Assembly: GCA_037043455.1 (NCBI GenBank)
Contig: JAWPHD010002628.1
Location: 184,287 to 248,286, forward strand
Direction of reading: 5' to 3'
Length of the DNA: 64,000 nt
Source: Cyrtodaria siliqua
Taxonomy: Eukaryota; Mollusca; Bivalvia; Adapedonta; Hiatellidae
Position numbers and translations under genes: made by a program. The notes under the pieces were generated by a model. That model was not told the origin of the DNA and made no database searches. It worked only from the letters and a program-made list of their open reading frames with translations. Below are positions 1 to 8,859 of this stretch, piece after piece; position 1 is the stretch's first letter, and each line of letters begins with the position of its first letter.

Positions 1-1320
1 TTTGAAAATCCTACGTTCGATCCAGATGAAGAAGTCGATGTCTTTATAAGTGAATTACTTGATGTCGAACCAGAATGTACACAACCTGGCTCAGAATTTC
101 AGAGACAAATTGCAAATGAAAATAATCATATTGATCAGCTTCAAGGAGAAGATAAAACAAAAGAACAACTAACACAAAAAAAGTTGTTAGTAGATCAATT
201 TTTTACTGAAGTTAATGCTGAGATCAGCGGAATTGATTATAAAGATGATTTTAGAGTGAATGAGGACGAAATCGGTATAACAAAGTTATATGCAGTTTGG
301 TTGGGGACAGATGATGTTCCACTTACCTATTATAAGGGAAATAATCCAGAAGAACCAATCAAGTTTTATAAGCTGGACACTCTACGTGCAAAACATGGTA
401 TTGACTTCGTAAAAAATAATTTAAAAATGTATGATTATTTAGTCCCACGTGAAAGAAAGGCTCAGGGTAGGGCAGAATTAGCAGCCTTGGCAAAAACAAG
501 AGATACCATCGCTGCAGAAAATATACCAATGCAAACTTTTTCAACAACTGAAGATGTACAAAATACAGTAGATGCTGTAAATATAATTGAGAGTGATTTG
601 AGTAATATTATAGATGAAACTCATCCTAAAACTGCTGTTCAACCAGAAGATCTAACACTGCGAGAGATACGAGGTTTAGATAAGAGATTGCAAAGCTTTC
701 GTGGAGAACTTACTAATAATCTCTCAAAGCTCACTGAGCTTGACAAAGACCTAACAAAACAAAAACAAAAATTAGAACAAGCTAAGACTGATGATGATGA
801 ATTTCAGATAAAAAGAATTAGCGATCGCATCAAAGACCTTGAAGATGAAAAAAGTGCGCGACTTGAAGCGGCGAGTGTAAACAAAGAAGCATTACGCAGT
901 CAAATAAACAGAATAAAAGAAACTATAAATAAGGTGTTAAAAGAAAACACAACATTGGGTGAGAAAATAAAAACATTATTCAGAGAGCAAGGTATTACTA
1001 TTGTTAGTATTTTGACTGCCTTTGGTATGATTATTGGGGTATTAGTTGAGGCCATTATTCCTACATCAAGTGCTGATCCAACTCCAACTCCAAAACCTGA
1101 TCCATAAAGTGTAAAAGATTGGATAAAAAAACAACTATTTAATCTAGGTAAACTTCTTGCCAACCTAGCTGGTAAAGCTGCTGCAGCACTTCCAGGAGTT
1201 ATTGGTGCAATAGTATCATGGCTTTTATCTGCAACAGGTAATGTTATTAATTGGCTTGGTAACAATCTATGGGCTTTGCTTGTGTTTGTTTCCGGGTTGT
1301 TGTATGTGGCAGCTAAATAG
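1..1320 (+). pseudogene. Virus-like element gene A: coiled-coil plus membrane protein, 5' end outside the window
   Basis: The frame is already open at base 1, so the true start lies left of the window. Residues 1-60 (window numbering) are rich in Asp, Glu and Gln. Residues about 165-305 are highly charged with heptad-like spacing and probably form coiled coils. A hydrophobic segment follows at about 332-354, then a Pro/Thr-rich linker. A TAA at 1105-1107 stops the frame there. The same frame then stays open to a TAG at 1318-1320 and encodes an amphipathic, Ala/Gly/Leu-rich stretch with two more membrane-type segments. I infer that the TAA is a disabling mutation. The gene ends 4 bp before the convergent gene B. 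I recognise the architecture as one that recurs beside capsid-like genes in invertebrate mobile elements, but its biochemical role is unknown to me; a membrane-active virion component is a guess. Confidence 0.55.
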
Positions 1321-1324
1321 TGGT

Positions 1325-2595
1325 TTAGTAAATCTCGTAGATAAGTAATGCAGCAATACCTATTACTATAGTACCAACAATTATGGTTGTTTTGTTACCT
1401 TCGTGTTCAATCGCTATTTTTTGTATTTCTGATGGGTTATGTTCCACAGTTTTATGTATTGATTTATCAAAGTCAGAATGTTCCGGTAAAAATTTCTTTG
1501 TTGTGGTGCCTTGAAAAGGTTGAATATTTTTTGGTGGCACTGGTTTTACATTTATATCATTATTCAATCATAATGCCTGTGCATCGGTTGCTATTACACT
1601 TTCATTATTGTAGTCTTGTATTATTCCGATTCTTAATTCCATGTCACTCGGAGACATGTACAATCCACTTCCATAGACAAAATTTACTTTACTTCTTGCA
1701 TATTTTAGGGTGTTTTCATATCTTAAAATTTGACTGGGCAAGTTGATGGGGCTATTTATTGCGTTCTCTACATTTGCTAAAAATTGTTTTTGTGCATCAA
1801 ATCCGTTCCAGTTCCAAGTATATCTGTTCTTGTTTGTGATTGTGAGCCAAGGATTGCCCAGCTGTATGTTCTTATGCTGTCATTGATTCTTTCTACTCCA
1901 GCTCTTGTAAATCCAAATGAACAATCTAGTATAAAAGTAGACCAACTATTGTCTGCTTCAGATCATTGTGCAATGTAATCAATGTGATATGTTTTATCAC
2001 TCTCATAGACTGTGAAACTCATCGTTTTGTTGTCGTATACAGTATTTACCAAAGGATGATAACCAATATTTTTCCAGTAATTATAAATTGTTCCTAGACC
2101 ATCATTATAGCTTTGTTTTTGTCTCCAGTCTGAATTTAAGTCAACGTTAAACTCCTTGCATATTCTCTCGTATGCGTTTCGGTTATATGTGTTATTAAAC
2201 GCATTCCAATTTGAGTCTTGCGGCATTGCTACACTCATTTCAAATAATATTCTTCTGACTTGGTAATAGACATGAAACCGAAATAACGAACCAACCAGGG
2301 CATCAGCTTTTAAATGATTGTTAAAATCAATGCCACATCCAGTTGTCGCACACCAAATAGCAAAATTCAGCTGATTTTGCCAAAATAACATCCAATCTGT
2401 TCCCCAGCGTTGGACTATAGCATCTGATTTAACGTAAGGGGGTTTGTATTTTTCAAAGACATTGGGAAATGATGCTTTAAAGCATTTACCGTCTGATGTA
2501 ATGACTATGTTTTGATTTATTATATCTATTACTTTCTTGCTGAAAGTATTTGAATACTGAGCATCTGGGTTATATTTGAATTCTTTAGAAATCAT
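1325..2595 (-). pseudogene. Virus-like element gene B: probable structural protein, broken by two stops and a frameshift
   Basis: An ATG at 2595 opens a 210-residue frame that ends at a TGA (1963-1965). Homologous-looking sequence continues in the same frame past that stop. A frameshift follows at about 1785-1800, where an in-frame TAG also appears, and a second TGA lies at 1568-1570. The last part stays open to a TAA at 1325 and ends in a hydrophobic segment suited to a C-terminal membrane anchor. The N-terminal half is rich in Trp, Tyr, Phe and Asn and includes the motif FAIWCATTGCG. I believe I have seen this kind of protein in invertebrate virus-like elements, but I cannot assign it firmly to a major capsid family. 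It is transcribed divergently from gene C across only 36 bp and converges on gene A. The damage indicates an inactive copy. Confidence 0.6.
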
Positions 2596-2631
2596 TTTTA
2601 TTTGTGTTTATATATATATATATTAAAAAAA
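2596..2631. promoter_or_regulatory. Divergent AT-rich promoter between genes B and C
   Basis: These 36 bases separate two start codons that face away from each other. The stretch contains a (TA) run at about 2610-2622 and an A-run that touches the ATG of gene C. No other room for a promoter exists on either side, so a shared bidirectional promoter is inferred. Similar TA/A-rich leaders precede the ATGs at 3302 and 3822. Confidence 0.45.
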
Positions 2632-3276
2632 ATGTTTCATACAATTTCAAACATAGACAACTCTATTAACTTACAACAGTATATCGATAATAGAGATGGA
2701 ACTAAGCGCGTCGGATTAAAAACTTTTACATTCACTATCGGTTGGGGTAATATTATTCATGAAACCATAAAGACAAAACAACCAGATAAGGTGCATCGTA
2801 TACCAGGTGGATTCTATAACTTTCAAGAGTTGGCAGAACACTTTAAATTGCTAAATGAAAATATTACCCTGGACATTATTGCCCAAATTGGTACAGTCAT
2901 TTTAGATACGTCAATAGAGACACGAATGTCAAGCGGTCTTTCATATATGCTGGGATTCAAGGACAAAAAATGGTTGACAGGTATTAATTTGGCAGATCAC
3001 CCAATTGATTTAGTTCCTTATAAACAACTATATGTTCATTTTGAACAAGTTAATACCAGTAGTAATTATTTCAATGGTAAGCCAAGCACTATTATAGGGG
3101 TTGTACCTGCAGTAAATAAGCAGTTTGGAGATATAGTATATACAAGTTTTTATCCTGAATATCACTGTCTTATGAATGGTGCAATTTCTGAATTAAAAAT
3201 AGAAGTCAGGGGTGAGTATGGCGACAAAATAGATAATCACGGTTTGCCTATGAGTTGTGTTTTAGAAATTATTTAA
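2632..3276 (+). CDS. Virus-like element gene C: putative penton/minor-capsid-like protein, intact
   Basis: The 214-residue frame has no breaks. I chose the ATG at 2632 because it follows an A-rich leader; a longer reading from 2602 would need a non-ATG start inside the promoter. The protein alternates short hydrophobic strands with turns, as in a beta-sandwich. Its C-terminal block, with spaced pieces such as ELKIEVRGEYGD and GLPMSCVLEII, resembles the end of the jelly-roll minor capsid (penton) proteins of animal Polintons. That resemblance comes from pattern memory, not from an alignment. If correct, the product would form the vertices of an icosahedral particle. It sits between divergent gene B and gene D, 25 bp upstream of D. 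Its integrity contrasts with its broken neighbours and suggests recent insertion or chance survival. Confidence 0.5.
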   Translation: MFHTISNIDNSINLQQYIDNRDGTKRVGLKTFTFTIGWGNIIHETIKTKQPDKVHRIPGGFYNFQELAEHFKLLNENITLDIIAQIGTVILDTSIETRMSSGLSYMLGFKDKKWLTGINLADHPIDLVPYKQLYVHFEQVNTSSNYFNGKPSTIIGVVPAVNKQFGDIVYTSFYPEYHCLMNGAISELKIEVRGEYGDKIDNHGLPMSCVLEII

Positions 3277-3301
3277 AAAATATATTTTTATAAAAAAAAC
3301 A

Positions 3302-3799
3302 ATGAGTATATTGGGACCAACAAGACCTAAAAAAACAGAAGACTTAGAGGCTTTGATAAATAATGTTCAAAATTTATATAGGCGAATTGTGCCTTTTATT
3401 AACCAGTTTAATCATTTAAAAAATAGAGTTGATAATCTTAAATATGGAATTATAACAATATTTGCGGAGGCTAAGGGCCCACTTGTGTTAAATAGAATAC
3501 TCTCATTTGGTAACGGCGGGGCAGAATCAAATGTGGGGCATGTAATGACACGCCGTGGACGGATTATGGGAATAGGTTTAGCATGTGAACGATTAGTTGG
3601 TGACGTATCTGTAATAGTTTCTGTTAATGGTGTTGAACAACCAAATGATGGCATAACGCTTCACATCATCCCGCGCAATCATGATAACTTTGATAGTCCT
3701 TTAGAGATTGGTGCTGGTTCTGTTGTTAACTTTGTATGCAAGATTGCCAACGCTACCGCTGTAAATACGGTGGCATCATTATTAATTGAATTAATTTAA
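3302..3799 (+). CDS. Virus-like element gene D: putative fibre/spike-like protein, intact
   Basis: A 165-residue frame starts at an ATG directly after an A-rich leader. Residues about 10-50 look helical with hydrophobic heptad spacing. Residues about 55-165 are Gly-, Val- and Ile-rich with alternating polarity, typical of a compact beta domain. A helical stalk followed by a beta head suggests a trimeric fibre or receptor-binding knob, which fits its place next to the putative penton gene. This is inference from layout; I cannot name the family. There is no signal peptide, no cysteine pattern and no membrane segment. It ends 22 bp before gene E. Confidence 0.42.
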   Translation: MSILGPTRPKKTEDLEALINNVQNLYRRIVPFINQFNHLKNRVDNLKYGIITIFAEAKGPLVLNRILSFGNGGAESNVGHVMTRRGRIMGIGLACERLVGDVSVIVSVNGVEQPNDGITLHIIPRNHDNFDSPLEIGAGSVVNFVCKIANATAVNTVASLLIELI

Positions 3800-3821
3800 T
3801 TTTTTATTAATAAATAAAAAA

Positions 3822-4390
3822 ATGCCGAAGCAACCGACAGCACCAAGTTTATATCCTGAGTTGCCAGTGGAAGACGGACAAAATTAAAGATTACAAAAGA
3901 TTTCAGAAATTGAAAAAAAGTTCATTACAGAACGAGATATACGTCAGTCTCATTATAAAAATATAAACGTGGTATTAATATTACAGATGGAATTGACACT
4001 ACCTTGATATCTGCAGGTGTTATTATGGCTGGGATTGGATTTGTTGTTCCAGTTTTGTTACCTTTGGAAATAGCAGCAATAGTATGTGGAGCTACAGGTG
4101 TTTGTATTAATTTTATCAGACGCAAGCTTAATGCAAAAGCTCAAAAACATCATGAAATAAAAACTTTGGCAGAGTCTAAGTTAAATAGTATAAAGCAGTT
4201 AATATCAAAAGCGTTGAGTGATGCACAGATATCTGAGCAAGAGTTTAAGTTGATTTTGGATGAGTTAGATAAATATTATCGTTTAAAACAGGACACCAAA
4301 CAAAAAAAGGCTGAAATAAGTGAAGTTCAAAAAAAGAAACTAGTAGAGCAGGAAGAAAGGAAGCAATGGCAACCTTACAAAAAAGTCTAA
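3822..4390 (+). pseudogene. Virus-like element gene E: small membrane plus helical-tail protein, broken
   Basis: An ATG at 3822 follows an AT-rich leader. The frame begins with a Pro-rich stretch containing LYPELPVEDGQN and hits a TAA at 3885-3887. The same frame continues with helical sequence, then a frameshift at about 3950-3967 moves coding into the frame that runs to the TAA ending at 4390. That last part has a Gly/Val/Ile-rich hydrophobic segment (about 4010-4110) and a long Lys/Glu/Gln-rich helical tail. The order Pro-rich head, membrane segment, charged helix matches a small protein I associate with the same invertebrate virus-like elements; its function is unknown. It is the last gene of the block; beyond it gene density drops to zero. 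Confidence 0.5.
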
Positions 4391-4572
4391 AAAGTGCGTG
4401 ATTTATTGTTTTAGTAGCGTGTATGAGTATGATCCGCCACCTTTGTATTCAAGGTCGGAAAATTGTTGATTTGGGTGTAATTTTGATAACTATAAAAAAA
4501 AAATAAACTTGCAATCTTCACTACCCCTATTTTGAAAAAGTTTTAATAAATCAAGTAAATCATGTATTTTCG
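4391..4572. other. Right flank of the virus-like block, no gene seen
   Basis: This short AT-rich stretch has no open frame or repeat I can support. If the virus-like element has a terminal inverted repeat, its right copy should lie here or in the following repeat, but the left end is outside the window. Confidence 0.4.
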
Positions 4573-4790
4573 GGTAGATACTTACTCAGGTTTGGATTTT
4601 TTAATATCTGAAAACAAGTATCTACCATTTCATATTTTTATTTCTTGTACATACTTGTTTTCAGATTTTAAAAAATCAAACTTGAGTAAGTAGGTACCAT
4701 TTCATATTTTATTTCTTGTACATATTTGTTTTCAGATTTTAAAAAATCAAACTTGAGTAAGTAGGTACCATTTCATATCCCTAAGTATGT
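4573..4790. repeat. Short fold-back plus tandem 71-72 bp repeat
   Basis: A segment at 4573-4626 is an inverted, imperfect copy of sequence at about 4648-4703. The unit 4624-4695 is then repeated in tandem at 4695-4765, followed by the first bases of a third copy. The arms share a conserved core of about 40 bp, so the region can fold into a hairpin. It lies just outside the virus-like block and may be unrelated to it. Confidence 0.7.
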
Positions 4791-4799
4791 AAAAAGAAA

Positions 4800-5266
4800 A
4801 TTACAGCAGAACCCCCAAAATACATATATATTGTTGTCATTAAGGGTTACACCAGCTGCTTTTCATTGACATACTAAATATCAAGACAACAGCAGTCACC
4901 TATGCAACAAATGATCCCAAATTTCATTTATCTGGTACGGAAATCTCGCTATCCTTGGTCCAATAGAAATACAATTATCTTAAAACTTCAAATGCACCAT
5001 CCAAATAGTCTGATGTACCAACTATTAAGTGATTTTGTTTCGTTCCGGAAACATGACAAGCATTTTGTTGCAACTTGCATCACCCCTTCCAATCCCCCAC
5101 TTAAATATATGTATTCCAATATCTATATATTATACAGTACATGCCATAGTTTGTTAAAAACATTTCGAGAAAAGAATCAACATTATATTCAAGAAAATAC
5201 ATGTTTTCAGGGTCCCGACATCTAAATTAAATTAGTATATGATGTAACTGTGTTTTTAGACTCAGA
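4800..5266. other. Unassigned AT-rich stretch
   Basis: An open frame of 107 codons starts at 4902, but its composition is irregular and I recognise nothing in it. No repeat or RNA gene is apparent. Confidence 0.4.
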
Positions 5267-5585
5267 TTAAAGGGACACACGGCAATCTTGATTTGTATAA
5301 AAACTCACGGCGTCCCGTTATTTCTCCTCTGAACTTGAATTTGTTCAATCATTAAAATTAATTGTTAGAATAGTTCAAAGCAAATTGTATTTACATGTTA
5401 CTGACTTTTGATATTGCACCAATAATATATTTAAAAAAAGTGTAGAATAATAAAGGAAATATAATTTTCAATTTTCATTTTAATTATATGCAAGCAGTTT
5501 TAAAGTAATATGATACAGGATTAATATTCGCTGTACGAATTTTAATACCTCATATAAAACTCAAGATTGCCATGTGTCCCTTTAA
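5267..5585. mobile_element. MITE-like element, family M1, copy 1
   Basis: The element starts with TTAAAGGGACACACGGCAAT and ends with the inverted match, giving terminal inverted repeats of about 25 bp with one or two mismatches. It is 319 bp long and codes for nothing. Two more copies with the same ends lie at 30,247-30,472 and 33,083-33,425. Copies 1 and 3 also share internal sequence. The transposase source family is unknown; flanking duplications are not clear. Confidence 0.8.
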
Positions 5586-5589
5586 AATG

Positions 5590-6240
5590 GACATGGACGA
5601 TCTTACATGAGTGCCTGTATAATACTAAATTTATTAAACGAGTGGATAAAATTGTATTATGCAAGGCTGAGTCGAGCGTCATATTAATTGTATCCATCGA
5701 TTTTAATAAATTCAATATTATTAAATAGGCATGAATATGAAGATTCTATTTATCATATAACTAGAAAAAGCCGGAATAAAGCAACATTTCTTGCTGGAGG
5801 AGCTTTGCCATACTGCAAAGAAAATTCTCGGGATTTCATTGGTCAATGCGCCGTAGACATGAGCCCATATGTCTACGTCCCGCGAAGTGAACATAGGATG
5901 ATTTACCCATTGCTCCAATACACAAAATCAAAATGGCGACTATAACGTTGCAGATTCGTTTTAGAAACCGTCAATTACCTCTTTCCTGTCGCTTTGCTGC
6001 GCTTTCCATTGTGTGTAGAATCGTAAGTAATATTTATTTGCAATTTTTCAGACAATAAAACATTAAAATAGTGATAAAATAGGTTTATTGTATTAAAAAA
6101 TCCGCCAAATTAAACGACGTTAGAGCGATGACGTCTCGAAAGTAAACAGAGGCACGTTACGGGGAAATTGGCGCAATAAAAATGAAACATGTTTTCGCTG
6201 TTTTTTCTTAAATAAATGGTAAATACTTTGAAATATGACA
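5590..6240 (+). other. Unique stretch with a weak candidate first exon
   Basis: Most of this stretch looks unique. An ATG at 5933 in a strong start context (AAAATGGCG) opens 30 codons that end exactly before a good donor (GTAAGT at 6023). Upstream at about 5838 is an ATTGGTCAAT motif, which contains an inverted CCAAT box. This could be the promoter and first coding exon of a gene, but no convincing second exon follows, so it stays a candidate. Confidence 0.25.
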
Positions 6241-6249
6241 AGTTCGGTA

Positions 6250-6382
6250 TTAGGATTCTTGACAAGGAACATGAGCACACATTCCCTGCCTGAAAAGTAT
6301 ATTCTCCCTCGCCTAACGGCTCGGTTGAATATAATTTCCAGGCAGGGAATGTGAGCCCGTGTCCCCTGTAAAGAATCCTAGT
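6250..6382. repeat. Fold-back palindrome
   Basis: The two sides, about 6250-6295 and 6337-6382, are inverted copies of each other with a few mismatches. Paired pieces include TAGGATTCTT with AAGAATCCTA, and CATTCCCTGCCTG with CAGGCAGGGAATG. The spacer is about 40 bp. A small fold-back transposon or hairpin-forming relic is likely; no coding. Confidence 0.7.
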
Positions 6383-6394
6383 TGTCTAATAATG

Positions 6395-6570
6395 TGTGTA
6401 TGACGTCGTATATAGTGTCGATCATCTCCGTATGACACCGAACAACGAAACTATCTCGATGATTTCTGTAATCCAGTAATTTCAATGGTTATGGAACTTG
6501 GTGTGGCAATTCTGATGTACTCTGAGCTGAACAGAAAAGACCGAGCGATGATTCGGTCTTTATTTGCAAT
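6395..6570 (+). repeat. Dispersed repeat R1, copy 1
   Basis: This stretch matches the reverse complement of 24,225-24,395 over about 170 bp with clear divergence. Shared landmarks include TGACGTCGTAT at one side and CGATGATTCGG at the other. It is an old interspersed element of unknown class. Confidence 0.6.
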
Positions 6571-6611
6571 ATTATATAATAAATATATCATGGTTTTATT
6601 ACATTCGCTTT

Positions 6612-6806
6612 TCATTGAAACGGGTTCGAATCCCACTGGGAGCTCGATTTGTAAGTGAGGAAGTGGCGATTTTTACGATGCTGGGGGTGTAAAGTACTTG
6701 TTCTACCCAGGAAAAATGGGTGGTCTGCTTCCACCACAAAAAAATGGTCATATATAACCTGACATGTGTTAAAAGAAATGACGTAAAACACCATACAAAC
6801 AAACGC
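6612..6806 (+). mobile_element. SINE family S1, 5'-truncated copy
   Basis: It begins inside the tRNA-like head at a B-box motif (GGTTCGAATCCC at about 6622). The body is shared with the copies at 7,075-7,334, 11,838-12,038 and 19,557-19,711. It ends with a short CAAA-type tail. It has the same orientation as the copy at 11,838. Confidence 0.8.
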
Positions 6807-6809
6807 ATT

Positions 6810-7074
6810 ATTACATTCCCACACCATAAGTTAGGTGATAAATACATGAACTAAACGTGGGTTAAATACCTGACCAGGTCACACCATAATCCAAGCCTTC
6901 TATGACCTTACCGGCCGTTAATACGATGTTCATATTTAATCTTGCGAATAAGCCAAAACAAAAGGCTTTTAGGGTCAGAGAAGGCGCTCCGATTAATCAC
7001 ACAAGAGTTGTCAGAAAAATATAATAGTAACTCTCTCCGAACGACGGAACATGTTCAGTTCAAAGTACAAGACG
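6810..7074. other. Spacer between two SINE copies
   Basis: No gene or clear repeat is visible here. It separates two oppositely oriented copies of SINE family S1. Confidence 0.4.
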
Positions 7075-7334
7075 TTTGTTTGTTTGTTTGTTTGTTTGTA
7101 TGGTGCTTTACGTCATTTTTAACACATGGAAGGTTCTATATGACGGTCGATTTTTTTGTGATGGAGGCAGGCCACCCACTTTTCCTGGGTAGAACCAGTT
7201 CTGTACACCTCACGTCATCCGTAAGAATCGAGACTTCCTCAATTACAAGTCGAGCTCCCAGTGGAATTCGAACCTGCAGCGGTGAGAAGCTAGGATTACA
7301 ACGCAACGTCGTTAACCACTCGGCCACGGACACG
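7075..7334 (-). mobile_element. SINE family S1, near full-length copy
   Basis: On the minus strand the element starts with a tRNA-derived head. It shows an A-box-like GGCCGAGTGGTTAA (about 7305-7320) and a B-box-like GGTTCGAATTCC (about 7263-7275). A body follows that is shared with three other copies in the window. It ends in a (CAAA)n tail at 7075-7097. The head pairs poorly as a cloverleaf, so it is a Pol III promoter relic and not a working tRNA gene. Confidence 0.85.
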
Positions 7335-7434
7335 CTCTATAATGATGATGTTAGGATTTTGTTGTTTTTGTTTTAAAAAATGTTCATATAAAAATATTCT
7401 GATTTACAGGTAACTGATGTGGGGCGATGTTCAA

Positions 7435-7925
7435 CTATGTTTTGACATGGAGTTAAATCAAGAATACCTGGTCTCTATCGAGCGCCCTACAAAGACAAGG
7501 ACTGAGGCAGACACTTCTAACATTCGGCCTGAAAAATCAAGGATGTATGCCACTGATACAGAGAGTTGTCCAATTGTTACATAATGTATGCTGAGAAACG
7601 ACCTGGAGACTTCAGTGGTTCAAACACATCTTTTTACTTGTCAACCTTCACCCACAAGGCATACCCTGGTCCGGAGGGGCAATGGTTCCCAAAATTGCCC
7701 TTTTGTAAGAACAAGCTTAATAACTTGACGAAAACAATGTCCTTGAAAGCTAAATTGCCAGAACTGGAAAATGGAAAACGGATTACCAATACATCTGTCA
7801 GAAAAATGCTTTGTCAAAAACTGCTCGAGGCAAACGTCCCCGACACGCGATTCAAGTTACCGGGTATAAAAACGCCGGATCATTAAATAATTACAGAAAG
7901 TTAAACAATTTACAACAGTAATCAA
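7435..7925 (+). pseudogene. Crypton-like tyrosine recombinase, C-terminal fragment
   Basis: The translated pieces follow the C-terminal half of the tyrosine recombinases found in animal Cryptons and related domesticated proteins. In order they are a TKTRTEAD stretch (about 7490), a FYLSTFTHK / WFPKLPFCKNKL block (7630-7720), the catalytic box TNTSVRK (7786-7806), a KLPGIK segment and, after a one-base frameshift at about 7862-7885, an NNYRKLN piece that would carry the nucleophilic Tyr. In active enzymes the box usually reads with a His where this copy has Thr, so even apart from the frame breaks it is damaged. A break also sits near 7583. The N-terminal catalytic Arg region is not seen. Assignment is from motif order, without alignment. 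Confidence 0.65.
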
Positions 7926-7929
7926 TCTC

Positions 7930-8570
7930 CAACCTGCTTTCCAACTGCCAAAAACCTACCTCGCGAAGTGTTGAACGTAAAGCGTGTATATCCACTAGAA
8001 GCACTACACAATGTGTAACATATCCGCCATCTCAGACTCAGTCTCAGGTCGTTCTTTCGCAAAAGTCGTGTTCCAGGATCTCCATCGGTAAATCCGACAG
8101 ATCGACAGTAATGTTTCCGAACTGCACTATTTTTGGTGGACCTTTAACATATCCGTCGGTCACAAAAGAAATATCAGGACAGTGATGATGATGAAAACTA
8201 AACATGCCTACTCAAACTATATCACATGTTATGTCGGCAGCCATGATGGGACGTGTGTATTGAAAAAAACTGGGTCGACGTTTTGTGTACAATAATTATT
8301 ACACAGCAGAGTTACAATTAATGTGTTCATGTTTCTCATTGGTTATTTTCAATGTTTAATAAACTATTCAGACGTCGTTATATATAAAAATTATTCGTTA
8401 GTTGAAATTAAATCAATGTAAGTCATGTCCTATGTGTTGCCTTGACTGTATTAATGCGCCTATAACCCCGCCTTTATTGTGCGACCTTGTTCTCTTATGT
8501 ATTATTGTGCCGTTATTTTGCGAAAGAGTTCGTAGATATTCTTTTAGAAATAGAGGTATGCAAGAAAAAG
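7930..8570. other. Unassigned stretch after the recombinase relic
   Basis: This may include the 3' flank of the Crypton-like element. A 73-codon frame at 8402 is Cys-rich by chance and unsupported. I see no RNA gene or tandem repeat. Confidence 0.35.
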
Positions 8571-8715
8571 AATCTATCAATGGGTATCTGGGCCAGATAG
8601 GGAATTTCCAATCCTCGGTATAACTGTTTTGATCGGAACCTCGGCTCTGATCGGAACCTCGGTAGAGCCTCGGTTCCGATCAAAACAGCTATACCTCGGG
8701 TTGGAAATTCCCTAT
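8571..8715. mobile_element. Fold-back element F1, copy 1
   Basis: The arms, about 8593-8650 and 8665-8715, are near-perfect inverted repeats. Shared pieces include GATAGGGAATTTCC and ACTGTTTTGATCGGAACC. A related copy in inverted orientation is at 45,385-45,540, including the flanking GGTATGCAAGAAAAA segment. No coding potential. Confidence 0.75.
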
Positions 8716-8856
8716 CTTACGGAGCCCCACATGTGACATGCAGAAAAAATAATTTAAAGCGTTCTCACGCTCTACTACAGCGTGCAAACGCTCTAATAGA
8801 GCGTGCGAAGACTTTAAATTATTTTTTCGGCATGTCATCTGCGGGGCTCCGTACTA
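8716..8856. repeat. Second palindrome directly joined to F1
   Basis: The outer arms begin with TACGGAGCCCC and end with GGGGCTCCGTA. The inner arms pair AATAATTTAAAG with CTTTAAATTATT. The loop holds several GCGTG/CACGC pairs. It sits back to back with element F1, so two long hairpins stand side by side. Confidence 0.75.
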
Positions 8857-8859
8857 CCT

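Noticed and set aside
7245..7334. tRNA gene on the minus strand
   Set aside because: Same reasoning: a SINE head with decayed stems and a SINE body attached.
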